Shown here one piece after another: positions 33,601 to 42,429 of a DNA stretch of 64,000 nt (positions are counted from its first letter, which is position 1; every line of letters begins with the position of its first letter). The translations under genes were made by a program, and so were the position numbers. The notes below the pieces were generated by a model, which saw nothing but the letters and a program-made list of their open reading frames with translations, made no database searches and had not been told where the DNA came from. Origin of the DNA: Elgaria multicarinata webbii (lineage: Eukaryota > Chordata > Lepidosauria > Squamata > Anguidae); contig NC_086171.1 in assembly GCF_023053635.1 (NCBI RefSeq), positions 46,231,538 to 46,295,537 on the forward strand, in the 5' to 3' direction.

Positions 33601-36600
33601 CAAGGACTGAACTGGAAACCTTAGTACACATATGAGCTATATGCTTTACCATGAGCTGTGGTCGCTCTAGAATGTGTGCATGCATGAAATAATTCAGTTC
33701 CTAAGGTGTTGGCCTCTTTCTGTATGTTAACAAGCACCACACGCTTCTCTCTCTCATTGCACTGTGCAACATGTGAAGGAGCCCCCGGCCTTGCATATTT
33801 ACAGCTGAAGTAGAAACGGGAACTTCACTGAAATATTATTCCTGTAAAGTGTGTTTTAAGCCATTGATTGGCTTAAAGCACATAGGCACACAGCTCATAG
33901 TCAAACTATGGAATTCGCTACCACAAGACGTAGCGATGACCACGAATTTGGATGGCTGTTGAAGGGAATTAGACAAATTCCTGGAGGAGAAGGCTATCAA
34001 TGGCTACTAGTACTGATGGCAATGTACTACCTCTAGTATCGGAGGCAATATGCCTATGTATGCCAGTTGCTGGGGAACATGGGTGGGAGGATGCTGTTGC
34101 GCCCATGTTCTACTTGTGGGTTCCTGGTCGACAGCTGGTTGGCCACTGTGTGAACAGGATGGACCCTTGGTCTGATCCTGCATGGCTCTTCTTAAGTTCT
34201 TACCTGCATACGATGTTGAATGGTCATTCCTGCTTCACACTTCAGTCTGTGGCTTTTGAAAATCTCTACAGAATGAATCCCTGGAACGCCAGATGCGTGA
34301 GATGGAGGATAACTTTGCTGTCGAAGCTGCTAACTACCAAGACACTATTGCCAATCTCCAAGAAGAAATTCAGAACCTGAAGGAAGAAATGGCTCGCCAT
34401 CTTCGCGAGTACCAAGAACTGCTGCATGTAAAGATGGCTCTTGATATTGAAATTGCCACTTACAGGAAACTGCTGGAGGGAGAGGAGAGCAGGTAATAGA
34501 TGCATCTGGTGGAGGGAGCCCACAGCAGGCAAACCTGAAAACAACTGCAAGTGTGTAAGCTAAATATAAATTTTATCTTCTTCTTTTTTTTTTGCAGAAT
34601 TACAATGCCTATTCAAACTTTTTCTACCATGAACCTGAGAGGTAAGTAGCTGCCAACTGTACCAGGAAATGGTGCTTCTCAGAGTATTAGCAATTGGGTT
34701 GTGTTGGCATCTAAACAGTATAAGTGGCTTGGATTTCACTGGGATGGAGGCACTCCTGAAGTGTTGCCAGGCCTGCCTTGTGCCCATTGGGCTAGGAATG
34801 TTGAGGAGGCAAGCGTCATTGCAGTACAGCTACAGTTGGTGGGTGGTCCTGGTTTGTGGCCAGAGGGTTGACTGGCATTTGGCTTTTCTCTGCTTTTGTT
34901 TCATTAGAAGGCACCTTAAAGGGCTAGTACCTTAGTGAGGATGGCGGGCTGATTTGGCTTCAACCAAGCCCTCTGCAAGCTGGGGGATATCTCTGCGTGT
35001 GGGCTTACACCCTACTGACATATCACTCCATTAATGTTGCCTTTGTCTGTGCTGAGAGAGGCACGAAGTCCCATGTCCCTCCCAGCATGGAGAAAGGGAC
35101 TTGGGCAGTGTTGGGAAGAGCGGTTGCACGATCTGCCAGCATCGCTTGTTCTTCAACTGGGATAAGGAGCAGCCTGCAAGGGAATCCCTTGGTTATCTCC
35201 GTTCCACAATCATTGATAACAAGAGAACTCTTCTCACCACTGCTTCCTCAAGTAGCCTCCAGGCCAGTGGGTAGAGCCCATGGAGGGAGCACAAGCCTCT
35301 GTGGGCCAACTGGGGAAACTTTTGCAGGCCAGAGGTTCCCCAGCACTGCCTTGGTGGTATGCGTAGCAATTCAGTGGTGGCTGGTGCCCATTAGGACTGG
35401 TGGGTGGAGGGCAGGGCAGATACTCAGTGTTCTACTGAGATTATCAGAGGACAGAAGAAGATCATGAATTACAATCGGCAGCTGCATGTTGTGCATTGGA
35501 GCAAATGCACTTGGCTGTGTGGGGGGTTTTCTGCCCCAAGTGGGTGGGGGAGAGGTGGAGGGTCACTGCCCTATTCTCCTTGCCCCCTCTGCCTAGTGTT
35601 GGACCCAAGCATGACACAGAGGTCAGCATTGCTACAGTATGTTTCTAATATAAGTGAGCGTTCTGTAACAGATGTCTTAACTATGGTAATGTCATTCCAT
35701 CTGCAGAAACAAACCTTGAGTCTATCCCAATTGACACCCACTCAAAGAGAACACTCCTAATCAAGACTGTTGAAACTAGAGATGGACAAGTGAGTGCAAG
35801 TCATACTACTTGTGGGTGGGGGGAAAGTAGCCTCAGTTTAAGTTTCCATACCCGTTTGCATGGACAGATGGATTGGGGGCAGGAGTGAATGCAGGTAGCT
35901 GAAGGTTACCTAAGATGAGAATTCTTCCTAACCATCACCTATTGGAATGGGAAGACAAACATACCTGAGTACTTTCCATTGTAATACACCCATAGTTGGA
36001 GCCTAAAAGTTATGGAGTAAAGAACATTGACTATGCCAGGGAAATTGACCCCTTTCTGGACTGTAACTCTCTCATTCCGTCTTCAGAGTCTACCACCACA
36101 AAATAGTCTGCCATAGATGTAATCTTCACTCATAGGGGAGACGCAACAGCTGGGATTGTTTAGCTTGGAAAAGAAGCTAAGAGGAGACGTGATAGCAGGG
36201 TACAAAATCATGCATGGTGTGGAGAATGTGGATAGAGAGACATTTTTATCCCTCTCCCTTAATGCTAGAACCCAGTGGGATCATCACATGAAGCCGATTG
36301 GTGGGAGATTCAGGACAGATCAAAGGCAGCGCTTCTTCACACAGCCCATAGTCAAACTATGGAAATCACTATCACAAGATGTGGTGATGGCCACCAATTT
36401 GGATGGCTTTAAAAGGGGTTGGATAAATTCCTGGAGACAAAGGCTATCAATGGCTACTAGCCCTGATGGCAACTTATCAGAGGCAGGAAGCCTATATACA
36501 CATGTTACTGGGGTACATGGGTGGGAGGGTGCTCTTGCATCTGTGTCCTTGTGGGTCCGTGGTCGACAGCTGGTTGGCCACTGTGTGAACATAGTGTTGG

Positions 36601-37856
36601 GACTAGATGGACCCTTGGTCTGATCCATCATGGCTGTTCTCATGTTCATCCTGAGCCCGGGGTGCTTAACTGGCATTAAGTGTCTATCTTCAAATTGAGG
36701 TTTACTAAAAATCCAGATGAGAGAGGGATGGGCAAAGGATTGTTGAAATGGTATGGAGACTGTAGTATAGGTTTGTGGGTAGGGCATAATTCTATAAGAG
36801 ATTAATATAGGCTTCTAAGTAAGAAAGGAATCCCACCTGCAAGCCAGTAATAAAAAAGCCCGTCCAGCAGTCCATTCTAAAGCTCTCTGCAGCCTTTTTG
36901 TCGGATTGCTGGCTCAGTTCAAAGCTTTCCTCCCCAATGTGAAGAAATTCCACACTGGATCCCCTGCTTGTATAATGTAGCCATTCCAAGGGAGGCTCCG
37001 ATGGAGCAGTTGGCGCAGGCTGAGGGATGTGATGAGAGAGAGAGAGAGAGAGAAGGCCAGCTGTCTCTCAACTGCAGAGTTTCCATTGCTTTAAGCCTTT
37101 TCGCCCTCACTTGGCTTGGAGAAAAATCCCTTGGGCAGGTGGTAGAAGGCGGGGAAGGATTTGTCGTGCAGTTGGCATGCTTTTCAGGTCAACGCAAGAA
37201 GGGTTCCTAGGGTGGCCAGGGTGAGAGAACTGGACTTCTGTGTGGAAGAGCTGTGGGTACAGTTCTGGCACTCAAAACAAAGCCCTGGCCTCAGGGTTCT
37301 TTAATTTGAAGTGTATTCTTTGCACTTGGCTCCATTTGGTGGACCTTGGGAGCAGTGGGGGCTGGTAGCTCCGATGTCAGTGGGGCATTGAATTTGCTCC
37401 GGGTTTCAGTCAGAACTCTAAAGGGGCCGAGCACCTTGGATAGTTCTTTCTAGAGTTCTGACTGAAACATGGAGAGTATTCAGTGCCCTCACTGAATCTG
37501 GAGCCACCAGCCTCCACAGCTTGGGATTCTAGGAAATGGCAAAGTAGATTCTGCAGTCCTGAAGTCTGCTCAGTCCTGTTTTTTAGAGCATCCAACAAAC
37601 TCAATAGGAATGTCCATGTGAGATTTCTAGTCACTAGTTCGAAGTAGAATTTTTTTAAAGGCTCAGTCTTATGCATGTTCGTAGCATGGCTGGCGGGACA
37701 GGGGGATGCAGGACTTTTTTCCAGATTGCATCCTAAAAAGATTGACTGTGAAATGTCTTAAGAGTTGAGGTCATTGAACAGTTCCCTACCATTCTAATGC
37801 CCCCTTGTCTCTCCTAGGTTATCAATGAAACCTCTCACCATGATGATCTGGAGTGA
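24112..37856 (+). CDS. VIM: Vimentin, complete nine-exon coding region
   Basis: Vimentin is a type III intermediate-filament protein that assembles into cytoplasmic filaments in mesenchymal cells. Coding exons: 24112-24665, 26439-26499, 30676-30771, 30872-31033, 32716-32841, 34272-34492, 34598-34641, 35707-35789, 37818-37856. They sum to 1386 nt, or 461 residues plus stop, against 466 in human. Residues 1-99 form the Ser/Arg-rich head with the SSYRRMFGG assembly motif at 10-18. The alpha-helical rod runs from about 100 to 407. It opens with [19 protein letters not shown] (107-125) and closes with [10 protein letters not shown] (396-405). The tail keeps KTVETRDG. The start is the first ATG after the TATA box and gives MSTVNSRQ, close to the vertebrate MSTRSVS start. 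Every intron is GT-AG. Odd points: no cysteine anywhere (human Cys328 is Leu325), Ser56 is Ala54, and the tail is one codon shorter in each of exons 8 and 9. Desmin and other type III paralogues fit less well: the tail end [12 protein letters not shown] is vimentin's. Confidence 0.98.
25650..25945. repeat. Short palindromic repeat copies in VIM intron 1
   Basis: TGGCTTACTTCTAAGTAAGA then ATGCATAGGATGTAG, and CTTCTGAGTAGACATGTG then TAGGATTGCACTGT: members of the repeat noted at 14610 and 31450. Confidence 0.45.
26306..26341 (+). repeat. (TCTCC)n pentanucleotide tract in VIM intron 1
   Basis: Seven TCTCC units forming a pure pyrimidine run about 100 bp before the exon 2 acceptor. Confidence 0.9.
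26439..26499 (+). CDS. VIM: VIM coding exon 2
   Basis: A 61-bp exon, the length I recall for human VIM exon 2. It follows a TTTTCTAG acceptor and encodes [20 protein letters not shown], ending CAG before a GTTTGT donor. This is coil 1B sequence. Confidence 0.97.
26748..26930 (-). mobile_element. CR1-like LINE 3' fragment (minus) in VIM intron 2
   Basis: GGGTCAGAGCAAAGGCCTATC, CAGCATTCTTTGTTACACAG then TGGTCAAGC, and AACTGGAATTTAGAGGCATG correspond to the minus-strand LINE tail at 8656-8885. Confidence 0.55.
27000..28790. other. VIM intron 2, mostly unrecognised
   Basis: Contains short copies of the 'cccattga...aagtccc' repeat near 27350-27435 and 28200-28290. Otherwise AT-rich intronic sequence with no exon-like block. 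Confidence 0.4.
28792..28934. mobile_element. Palindromic MITE in VIM intron 2
   Basis: TTTAAAGGTGTGATCCTATG then CATGCTTAGACAGG at the left; TCTGTCTAAACATGCATAGG then ATTGCACCTTTAAA at the right. The arms of about 45 nt pair with a few mismatches. Confidence 0.7.
28940..29585. other. VIM intron 2, unrecognised
   Basis: AT-rich tracts with many TTAACT words near 29040-29260. No named repeat or exon. Confidence 0.35.
29590..29800. mobile_element. Copy of the inner 1692-2115 element, in VIM intron 2
   Basis: GTTAGATGGGCCAAACACCC, AAAAATACAGAGGAGGAGAA then GCATGGAGG, and GGATAGGATTGTGCCCTTAG match the blocks at 1975-2115. Confidence 0.45.
30676..30771 (+). CDS. VIM: VIM coding exon 3
   Basis: A 96-bp exon after a CTTTCCTCAG acceptor, ending GATGAG before GTAAAT. 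It encodes the segment from [19 protein letters not shown] to FLKKLHDE at the end of coil 1B. It is separated from exon 4 by an intron of only 100 bp. Confidence 0.97.
30872..31033 (+). CDS. VIM: VIM coding exon 4
   Basis: A 162-bp exon with a GGAAG acceptor and a GTAAGT donor. It encodes residues 238-291, including linker L12 and the start of coil 2 ([27 protein letters not shown]). The human caspase site IDVD at Asp259 reads IDMD here (residues 253-256, positions 30917-30928). Confidence 0.97.
31450..31545. mobile_element. Palindromic repeat in VIM intron 4
   Basis: CACAATCCTATGCATATCTAC then TCAGAAGTAAGTC, and GACTTACTCCCAGGTAAGTG then TGTATAGGAATACAGCC. This is the clearest full copy of the short repeat seen many times in the window. 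Confidence 0.55.
32289..32619 (+). mobile_element. hAT-like element in VIM intron 4
   Basis: Starts CAGGGGTGGGGCATC and ends AGTGCTTTC-type sequence AGCACTTCCTCACCCTG. Flanks GCCTAGTC (32281-32288) and GCTTAGTC (32620-32627) form an 8-bp duplication with 7 matches, as for hAT. Interior words include GGTGGTTTCCTGGCC and GGCCCCGCCTCC. It ends 96 bp before exon 5. No transposase frame. Confidence 0.85.
32716..32841 (+). CDS. VIM: VIM coding exon 5 (lacks the conserved cysteine)
   Basis: A 126-bp exon, TATTAG acceptor and GTAAGT donor, encoding residues 292-333 of coil 2. Where human vimentin reads SLTCEVDALKG, this copy reads [11 protein letters not shown]; the codon at 32815-32817 is CTT. This is the exon that normally carries the protein's only cysteine. 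Confidence 0.97.
32865..32941 (+). mobile_element. L2-like LINE 3' tail in VIM intron 5
   Basis: AACCGCCCAGAGAGCTTTGG then CTATTGGGCAGTATAGAAAT and a TAAATAAATTAATTAAT tail, only 24 bp after exon 5. Confidence 0.75.
33462..33572. mobile_element. hAT palindromic MITE copy in VIM intron 5
   Basis: CCAACTTCCTTGAGCCAGG, CCAGATGTCTTGGACTGCAA then CTCCCATCATTCCTAGCC, and TTTGGAGAAGGCTGATG. Diverged copy of the 16439-16573 family. Confidence 0.6.
33887..34203 (+). mobile_element. CR1-like LINE 3' end in VIM intron 5
   Basis: CACACAGCTCATAGTCAAAC, GGTCGACAGCTGGTTGGCC and CCCTTGGTCTGATCCTGCAT, ending CTTCTTAAGTTCTTAC. Same subfamily as 36137-36650; ends within 70 bp of the exon 6 acceptor. Confidence 0.8.
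34272..34492 (+). CDS. VIM: VIM coding exon 6 (helix termination)
   Basis: A 221-bp exon after TCTACAG, ending AG before GTAATA. It encodes [19 protein letters not shown] through [18 protein letters not shown]. It holds the rod-end consensus shared by all intermediate filaments and ends within the following Arg codon, which is completed in exon 7. Confidence 0.97.
34598..34641 (+). CDS. VIM: VIM coding exon 7 (tail start)
   Basis: A 44-bp exon after a long T-rich tract and TTTGCAG, with a GTAAGT donor. It encodes [14 protein letters not shown] and the first base of the next Glu codon. The preceding intron is 105 bp. Human exon 7 is also 44 bp, with a diverged sequence (ISLPLPNFSSLNLR). Confidence 0.96.
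34645..35700. other. VIM intron 7, unrecognised
   Basis: GC-richer than other introns, with long open frames (for example 34997-35467) that have no homology signature. No named repeat. Confidence 0.4.
35707..35789 (+). CDS. VIM: VIM coding exon 8 (tail)
   Basis: An 83-bp exon, CTGCAG acceptor and GTGAGT donor, encoding [20 protein letters not shown] then TVETRDGQ. Human reads SLPLVDTHSK, so one residue is missing here, which explains 83 instead of 86 bp with the frame kept. Confidence 0.96.
36137..36650 (+). mobile_element. CR1-like LINE 3' end in VIM intron 8
   Basis: Encodes [20 protein letters not shown], the CR1 ORF2 C-terminus, then GGTGGGAGATTCAGGACAG and the tail CCCTTGGTCTGATCCATCAT then GGCTGTTCTCATGTTC. 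The open frame of 155 codons here is LINE-derived, not a VIM exon. Confidence 0.85.
37034..37053 (+). repeat. (GA)n microsatellite in VIM intron 8
   Basis: About ten GA units. Confidence 0.85.
37353..37517. mobile_element. Interspersed element Y, fullest copy, in VIM intron 8
   Basis: CAGTGGGGGCTGGTAGCTCC at the left and GGAGCCACCAGCCTCCAC at the right pair, as do TTTCAGTCAGAACTCTA and AGAGTTCTGACTGAAAC inside. A foldback element; other copies at 20025-20130 and 48207-48346. Confidence 0.65.
37818..37856 (+). CDS. VIM: VIM coding exon 9 (C-terminus and stop)
   Basis: Follows a CTCTCCTAG acceptor and encodes [12 protein letters not shown] then TGA. Human ends VINETSQHHDDLE, so one Gln codon is absent. 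The acidic DDLE end is typical of vimentin. Confidence 0.96.
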   Translation, partial: VINETSHHDDLE

Positions 37857-38091
37857 AGAGAGGATAGTACATCTCCTTCTGTGGAAATGAACGCTCACCA
37901 GCAAGACTAAAAAGAGAAACCGCTTTCAAGTGCCTTTCTGCAGTTTTTTCAAGAGTGCAAAGTGGTTATGCTAGAACAAATAGGTATTAATTAGATCTTG
38001 CAAAGTGACTCTCTCTTCATGGAATTTACAGAAAAGAAGTTTAGTTAAAATAACAATATCTGCAGTACCGTTTTTTTAAGTTTCTAAATTT

Positions 38092-38097
38092 AATAAA
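38092..38097 (+). promoter_or_regulatory. Upstream polyadenylation signal of VIM
   Basis: AATAAA in TTTAATAAAACAGC, 236 nt after the stop codon. It may be an alternative to the signal 49 nt further on. Confidence 0.6.
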
Positions 38098-38140
38098 ACA
38101 GCTTTTTTTCAGTACAGTATGAGCAACCTCTCACTACTTC

Positions 38141-38146
38141 AATAAA
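38141..38146 (+). promoter_or_regulatory. Main polyadenylation signal of VIM
   Basis: AATAAA in CTTCAATAAACATTTG, followed within 30-50 nt by T/G-rich sequence, as expected for a cleavage site near 38160-38165. Confidence 0.7.
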
Positions 38147-38257
38147 CATTTGGGAAATGGCTTAATAATATGGTCTAATTTGTGGCTGGGTCTTAGCAAC
38201 AATTGGGAATCTTCATTTCGTTGTGGAAGTGGTGAGAAATGCATCCATCATGGCAGG

Positions 38258-38352
38258 AGCCCTGGTCAACAGCTGTTTGGCCACTGTGTGAACAGAGTGC
38301 TGGACTAGATGGAGCCTTGGTCTGATCCAGCGCAGCTCTTCTTATGTTCTTA
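38258..38352 (+). mobile_element. CR1-like LINE 3' end after VIM
   Basis: CAACAGCTGTTTGGCCACTG, TGCTGGACTAGATGGAGCC and the end GCTCTTCTTATGTTCTTA. It starts about 95 bp beyond the VIM polyadenylation point. Confidence 0.8.
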
Positions 38353-38359
38353 ACACAAA

Positions 38360-41355
38360 AGCACATCTGCTGTAAGCCTGGATCCTCTCAAGATGAGGAG
38401 ATAAGCAATGACTATACATTCATTTTGGGATGATTATGGGGAACAAATGTTTTCCCCCTTGAAGTAGTGTAGCAAATTCAACATTTTCCGAGCACTTGAA
38501 CAACAATGTTTTATTAATGGGAAAAGCAACAATATTTTATTTTCCCTGACCCGTTGGAACACTAATTGCACTTAGTGATAGGTGCTCCCCTCATCTCTGT
38601 TTGAAATCAGGTATTCATGTTGAAAAGCTAGGTTATCATTCCTTTCCTACCCAAGATGATTCCACAATCAGCCCCTCCCGCTTCATGCCTTTGATAACAT
38701 CAGAAAGTGACAAGCCCAGAACACCTTTCCTTGATCCCAAATGTAACTGGCAGGCGTGACCATGGGGCCTTTGTATGAGATCTTGATGTCTCTTGGGTGT
38801 GGAATACTGAAGCAGGTGCCAAAGACCATGGAAGATGTAAATCTGACTGGCATACTCGGTACGAATATTGGGAGCTCTGCAAGCTCAATTTTCCCAGGGT
38901 ACCTAGAATGCTGTCATGGCATTATTCTGGACGCTGGGGAGGCATGGAGACCTTTGGAGGGAACGGAAAAGGCTGCTGGCAGAGAATGATACAAGCCAGA
39001 CCCAAAGATCAGAGGCCTTGGGGTGGGAAGGTTTACAATCTCACCCATTTTAGGCATCACTTGTTGCAATAGTGACGAAGGGTGTTGATGTAGTTGCACA
39101 ATGACCTGTTGAATGGTGCTCGTCCAAGAATTAAAACGGGATCACTGATCAGCTTCTTTCTCGATGCCACTCGAATGCACTCAGTTCCTGGAAAGAGGTA
39201 GAAACCAAAAAGGATGTTCTGTTCACCCTGTGGCAATTTCCTGTCACTTTTTTCACTTCTTTGGCTCACTGCTTTTCTAGCTCTACGGAATCTTTGGTTA
39301 CACTGTGTTGGCTGCCTTGGCCCTTTTGGTCAAACCAGCAAGGGTAAGATGGCTAGTCCACATCCGTCTCTGATTTGAAAGACCCCACGATATATGTAGG
39401 GAACCTAGTGGGGGCGGGGGGGAGAAGCATGACCTCGGTGAGAAAGTGTAAATAGGGTTGTTAGTTGATTTAAGAAATCTTAAAAGTGCAATCCTTTTAC
39501 GGAAAGAAGTCATGCAGCTCCCCATCCATTGCACTCTCACCTCTCGGAAGCCTTCGAACTCAGAGGTTTCTATTTCTATGCCCTGCTGTGCAGAAGCTGG
39601 TAGGGTGAGAGGAGCAGCAGTGATGGCGATCTTTGCCTCCCTCTCCTCTGTGTTCGGTGATATTTTTTCAGCCTGTCTAGCGTGGCGCTTCAGAGGGGGA
39701 GGTTAAGGAGGTTGGAAGAGGCTCGGGATAACTCATATCCCGGCCTCTCTGGTCTCCCCTTCCCGCCCACCGGAATGTCCCCTTTCCTCCTCGATGGTTG
39801 GAGAGGTAGGCAGCACAGTTCTTCCCACAGGAGCTATGAGGGGGCACGATCGGTGGCCAGATCTCCATCTCCCCACACTCTCTCCGGCCTTGGAGATGTT
39901 TTCTAAGAAGTCCTATGGTCCTGCTCCCAGTGACTATAATATTGCTCTCTAATTGTATGAGTGATTAAATTTGCATCTGGGTAAATGCAGTTCTGAAGCA
40001 AAATGCGTTCATTATTCTTGGATGATATGTATGTCTGTGAGAGATTTCCTTCTGCGTCCAATCATTCTTCTCTCATGTGAGGGAAGGAGTGGGCCCCACT
40101 GCCTTTCCTTTGTTGAAGGAGAAAGGCAGAAGCTGAGAGTCTAGTCTCTGTGTGTGTTCCAGTTATAACTGGAGGTATGCACAAGTGGCCTCTCTAATTT
40201 CTCCACCCTATTTTTGGGTAGAGAAATTGGGACAATTTCACTGAAATTCTTCCAACAATTTCTCACAGGTGAGCATTACCATTGGGAACAAAACCTAAGG
40301 GGTTTCAGTTTTTCGGCAGTGCCGCTGCAAGTGGCAACGCCATCAACGGTGTTGTCAGGCTGGCCCCCGTTTTGCATCCCCCACATCACTCCAGGGCATT
40401 GAAGGGAGGGAATGCCGCTACCCCAAAAAATAATGGTGAAGAAAATGCGGAGAAAATTCTGAAAAGTGTCCTTTTATTTCTAGAAGGTAAGAAAAGAAAA
40501 ATCTCAAGAATTTCCTGAAAGTTTTCTTTCCCCATGAAAGGGGCTTCCATTTTTCTGTCTGATTCTCAGGGCAGTTTATAATTTATTTGAATGTGTGTGG
40601 GTGTTTTTGACCACAACTAATCCCTGTGAGGTGGCTGAGTGTACTGTCTATATTCTTTCTATTACACATCTCGCCATTGCTCTATAGTCTCCCAGGCTGC
40701 CTGCACGTCCTGATTCGAAAAGACACTATGGGAGGAATAAAATTCCATGATGTCTTCCCCTGAGCGGGTAGTGCAGGAAGCCAAGGAGGCTACAGGCTGT
40801 CAGAGAAGACTGCACCACCACCACCACCACAACAACAACACACACACACAGCATTCATCTAAGTGAGGTGAGCACAAGAATCCATTAGAATTTCTCTGAA
40901 ATTTCTTATCCTTTGAATTTCTTTTCGAAAGCAATTTTTTTCTATCAAATTGAATGAGAATGGTCAACATTCTCATGGGAGAAATTTTCAACACAGCACT
41001 AGTTATAACTCCTATTTTGCAATGGGGAGAATGGAGGAGCAACATCTAGCACATTGACTTTCAGATAATGACCCCCCAAGGTTGTCTCAAAAGTGGCACG
41101 TTTATGTGCATCTGTAATTAACCAATGGAAATTGAAATTACTTGGTATTACTGAATAGTAATAATTCAGTTTTAAATCTAGACTCTTCTGAATGAGTCAT
41201 GGCTTTTACGTATTGTAAGTGTTTTATTGGTTGTTCTTTATTGTGGCTATACTTTTATGTATCTGTATTTTATAGACATGTTATACTGCTTTTGTGCTGA
41301 CAGTTTGCTTTATTTTATTACTGTTGTATACCAGTCAATCATGTCCTACTTACAG
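38360..41355. other. Intergenic, little recognised
   Basis: Three kilobases with no gene I can support. It holds (CAC)n/(AAC)n/(AC)n at 40812-40851, and a SINE-like CCTGTGAGGTGGCTGAG near 40622. Short open frames lack family features. Confidence 0.4.
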
Positions 41356-41360
41356 ATTTC

Positions 41361-41448
41361 CAACGCACAGCTGCTTGGCCACTGTATGAATAGAAGGCAG
41401 GAGAAGATGGAGCCTTGGCCTGGTCCAGCACAGCTTTTCTTATGCCTG
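41361..41448 (+). mobile_element. CR1-like LINE 3' end fragment
   Basis: CAGCTGCTTGGCCACTGTATG, GGAGCCTTGGCCTGGTCCAG and CTTTTCTTATG. Confidence 0.65.
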
Positions 41449-42054
41449 TTGATTTTAGGTTAATGCATGCATCTAATGAAGTGGACAGTGTCCACAATAA
41501 CTTATCCCAGAATATTCCAATAGCTTATCCCAGACTCTTTGTTATTTTTCCTTTAACAGACTTGACATGGCTCACAAATAGGCTGTCCGTGTGTGTGTGT
41601 AAGTAATTGGCTCTTGCAGCTGAGCTCTTGTTTTCCTTGTAGATGCTTTGTCTGGGATACCCAGGTTTTTCCCTTGGCGGCCAGTGGTGCCTCCACGACT
41701 GGAGATGCAAGGCTGAGTTCCCTTATTCTCTCCCCACAGGCTTTGCGCTGGAGGGACTACACAGTTACTAGTTTATCTCCCTGAAAGTTAAGCCTACTAT
41801 ATTGTTCATACTGTAAATACAATTATTTATTGGATGATCGTGCGGTTTACCCCAGCCTCTGAGAGTTTGTACCAGCAGATCTCTCAAATGATAAATACCC
41901 CTGTGTGTGTTACGGCTTAATCATAGCTTTGGCTTGTGAACAGAAGGACAGTTGATGCAATAGCTTTCCAGATTTTTATTTTGTTTTGTTTTTTACATCC
42001 ATGTTTTAGAACAGTATAATATTATTGCTTCCTGGTGCTTAGTAGCTGTAAATT

Positions 42055-42425
42055 TTATTACAGATTTTCATTTATTATAAATTATTTATTTATTTCTACC
42101 CTGCCCTTCAAAGAAATTTGCAGAGTGGTTTACAGTGGAAATCAAACTACAGTGAAACTATTAAAATACACATCCTAGAAATAATGTTTTGAAAATTGCA
42201 AAATTTAAAATGGAAAGGTCTGGGAAAACAGGGAGGTCTTCAGCTGGTACTGAAATGATATTAAAGTAGGTGCCAGGGGAGCCTCCCTGGGGAAAGGAGT
42301 TCAAAATGGGGCCATCATCACAGAGAAGGCCTTTTGCAAGCTAACCATCCGTCTCACCTGAGATGGTGGGAATACCAGGGAACAGACGTCTATTGAAGAG
42401 GTTCGTGTTTGGATAAATACATGTA
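42055..42425 (-). mobile_element. L2-like LINE 3' end (minus)
   Basis: TTATTTATTTCTACCCTGCCC, GGGGAGCCTCCCTGGGGAAA then GGAGTTC, and CATCACAGAGAAGGCCTTTTG are the reverse of the ORF C-terminus and tail of this LINE group (compare 51655-52085). Confidence 0.6.
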
Positions 42426-42429
42426 GAGC

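Larger units (their letters stand above)
37857..38165 (+). other. VIM: VIM 3' UTR
   Basis: About 300 nt from the stop codon to the expected cleavage point after the second AATAAA. It is AT-rich and I see no recognisable repeat in it. The short length matches vimentin mRNAs of other vertebrates. The exact cleavage site is inferred; a T/G-rich stretch follows from about 38170. Confidence 0.75.

Noticed and set aside
34997-35467. 156-codon open frame in VIM intron 7 as a hidden exon
   Set aside because: No similarity to any intermediate filament or other family I know, and exons 7 and 8 already join in phase without it.
36156-36623. 155-codon frame inside VIM intron 8
   Set aside because: It reads [20 protein letters not shown], the CR1 LINE ORF2 C-terminus, not a host exon.
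24112-37856. Possibility that the vimentin locus is a processed pseudogene or another type III filament
   Set aside because: All eight introns with good GT-AG sites, a promoter, an intact frame and two polyadenylation signals are present, and the tail sequence is vimentin's.
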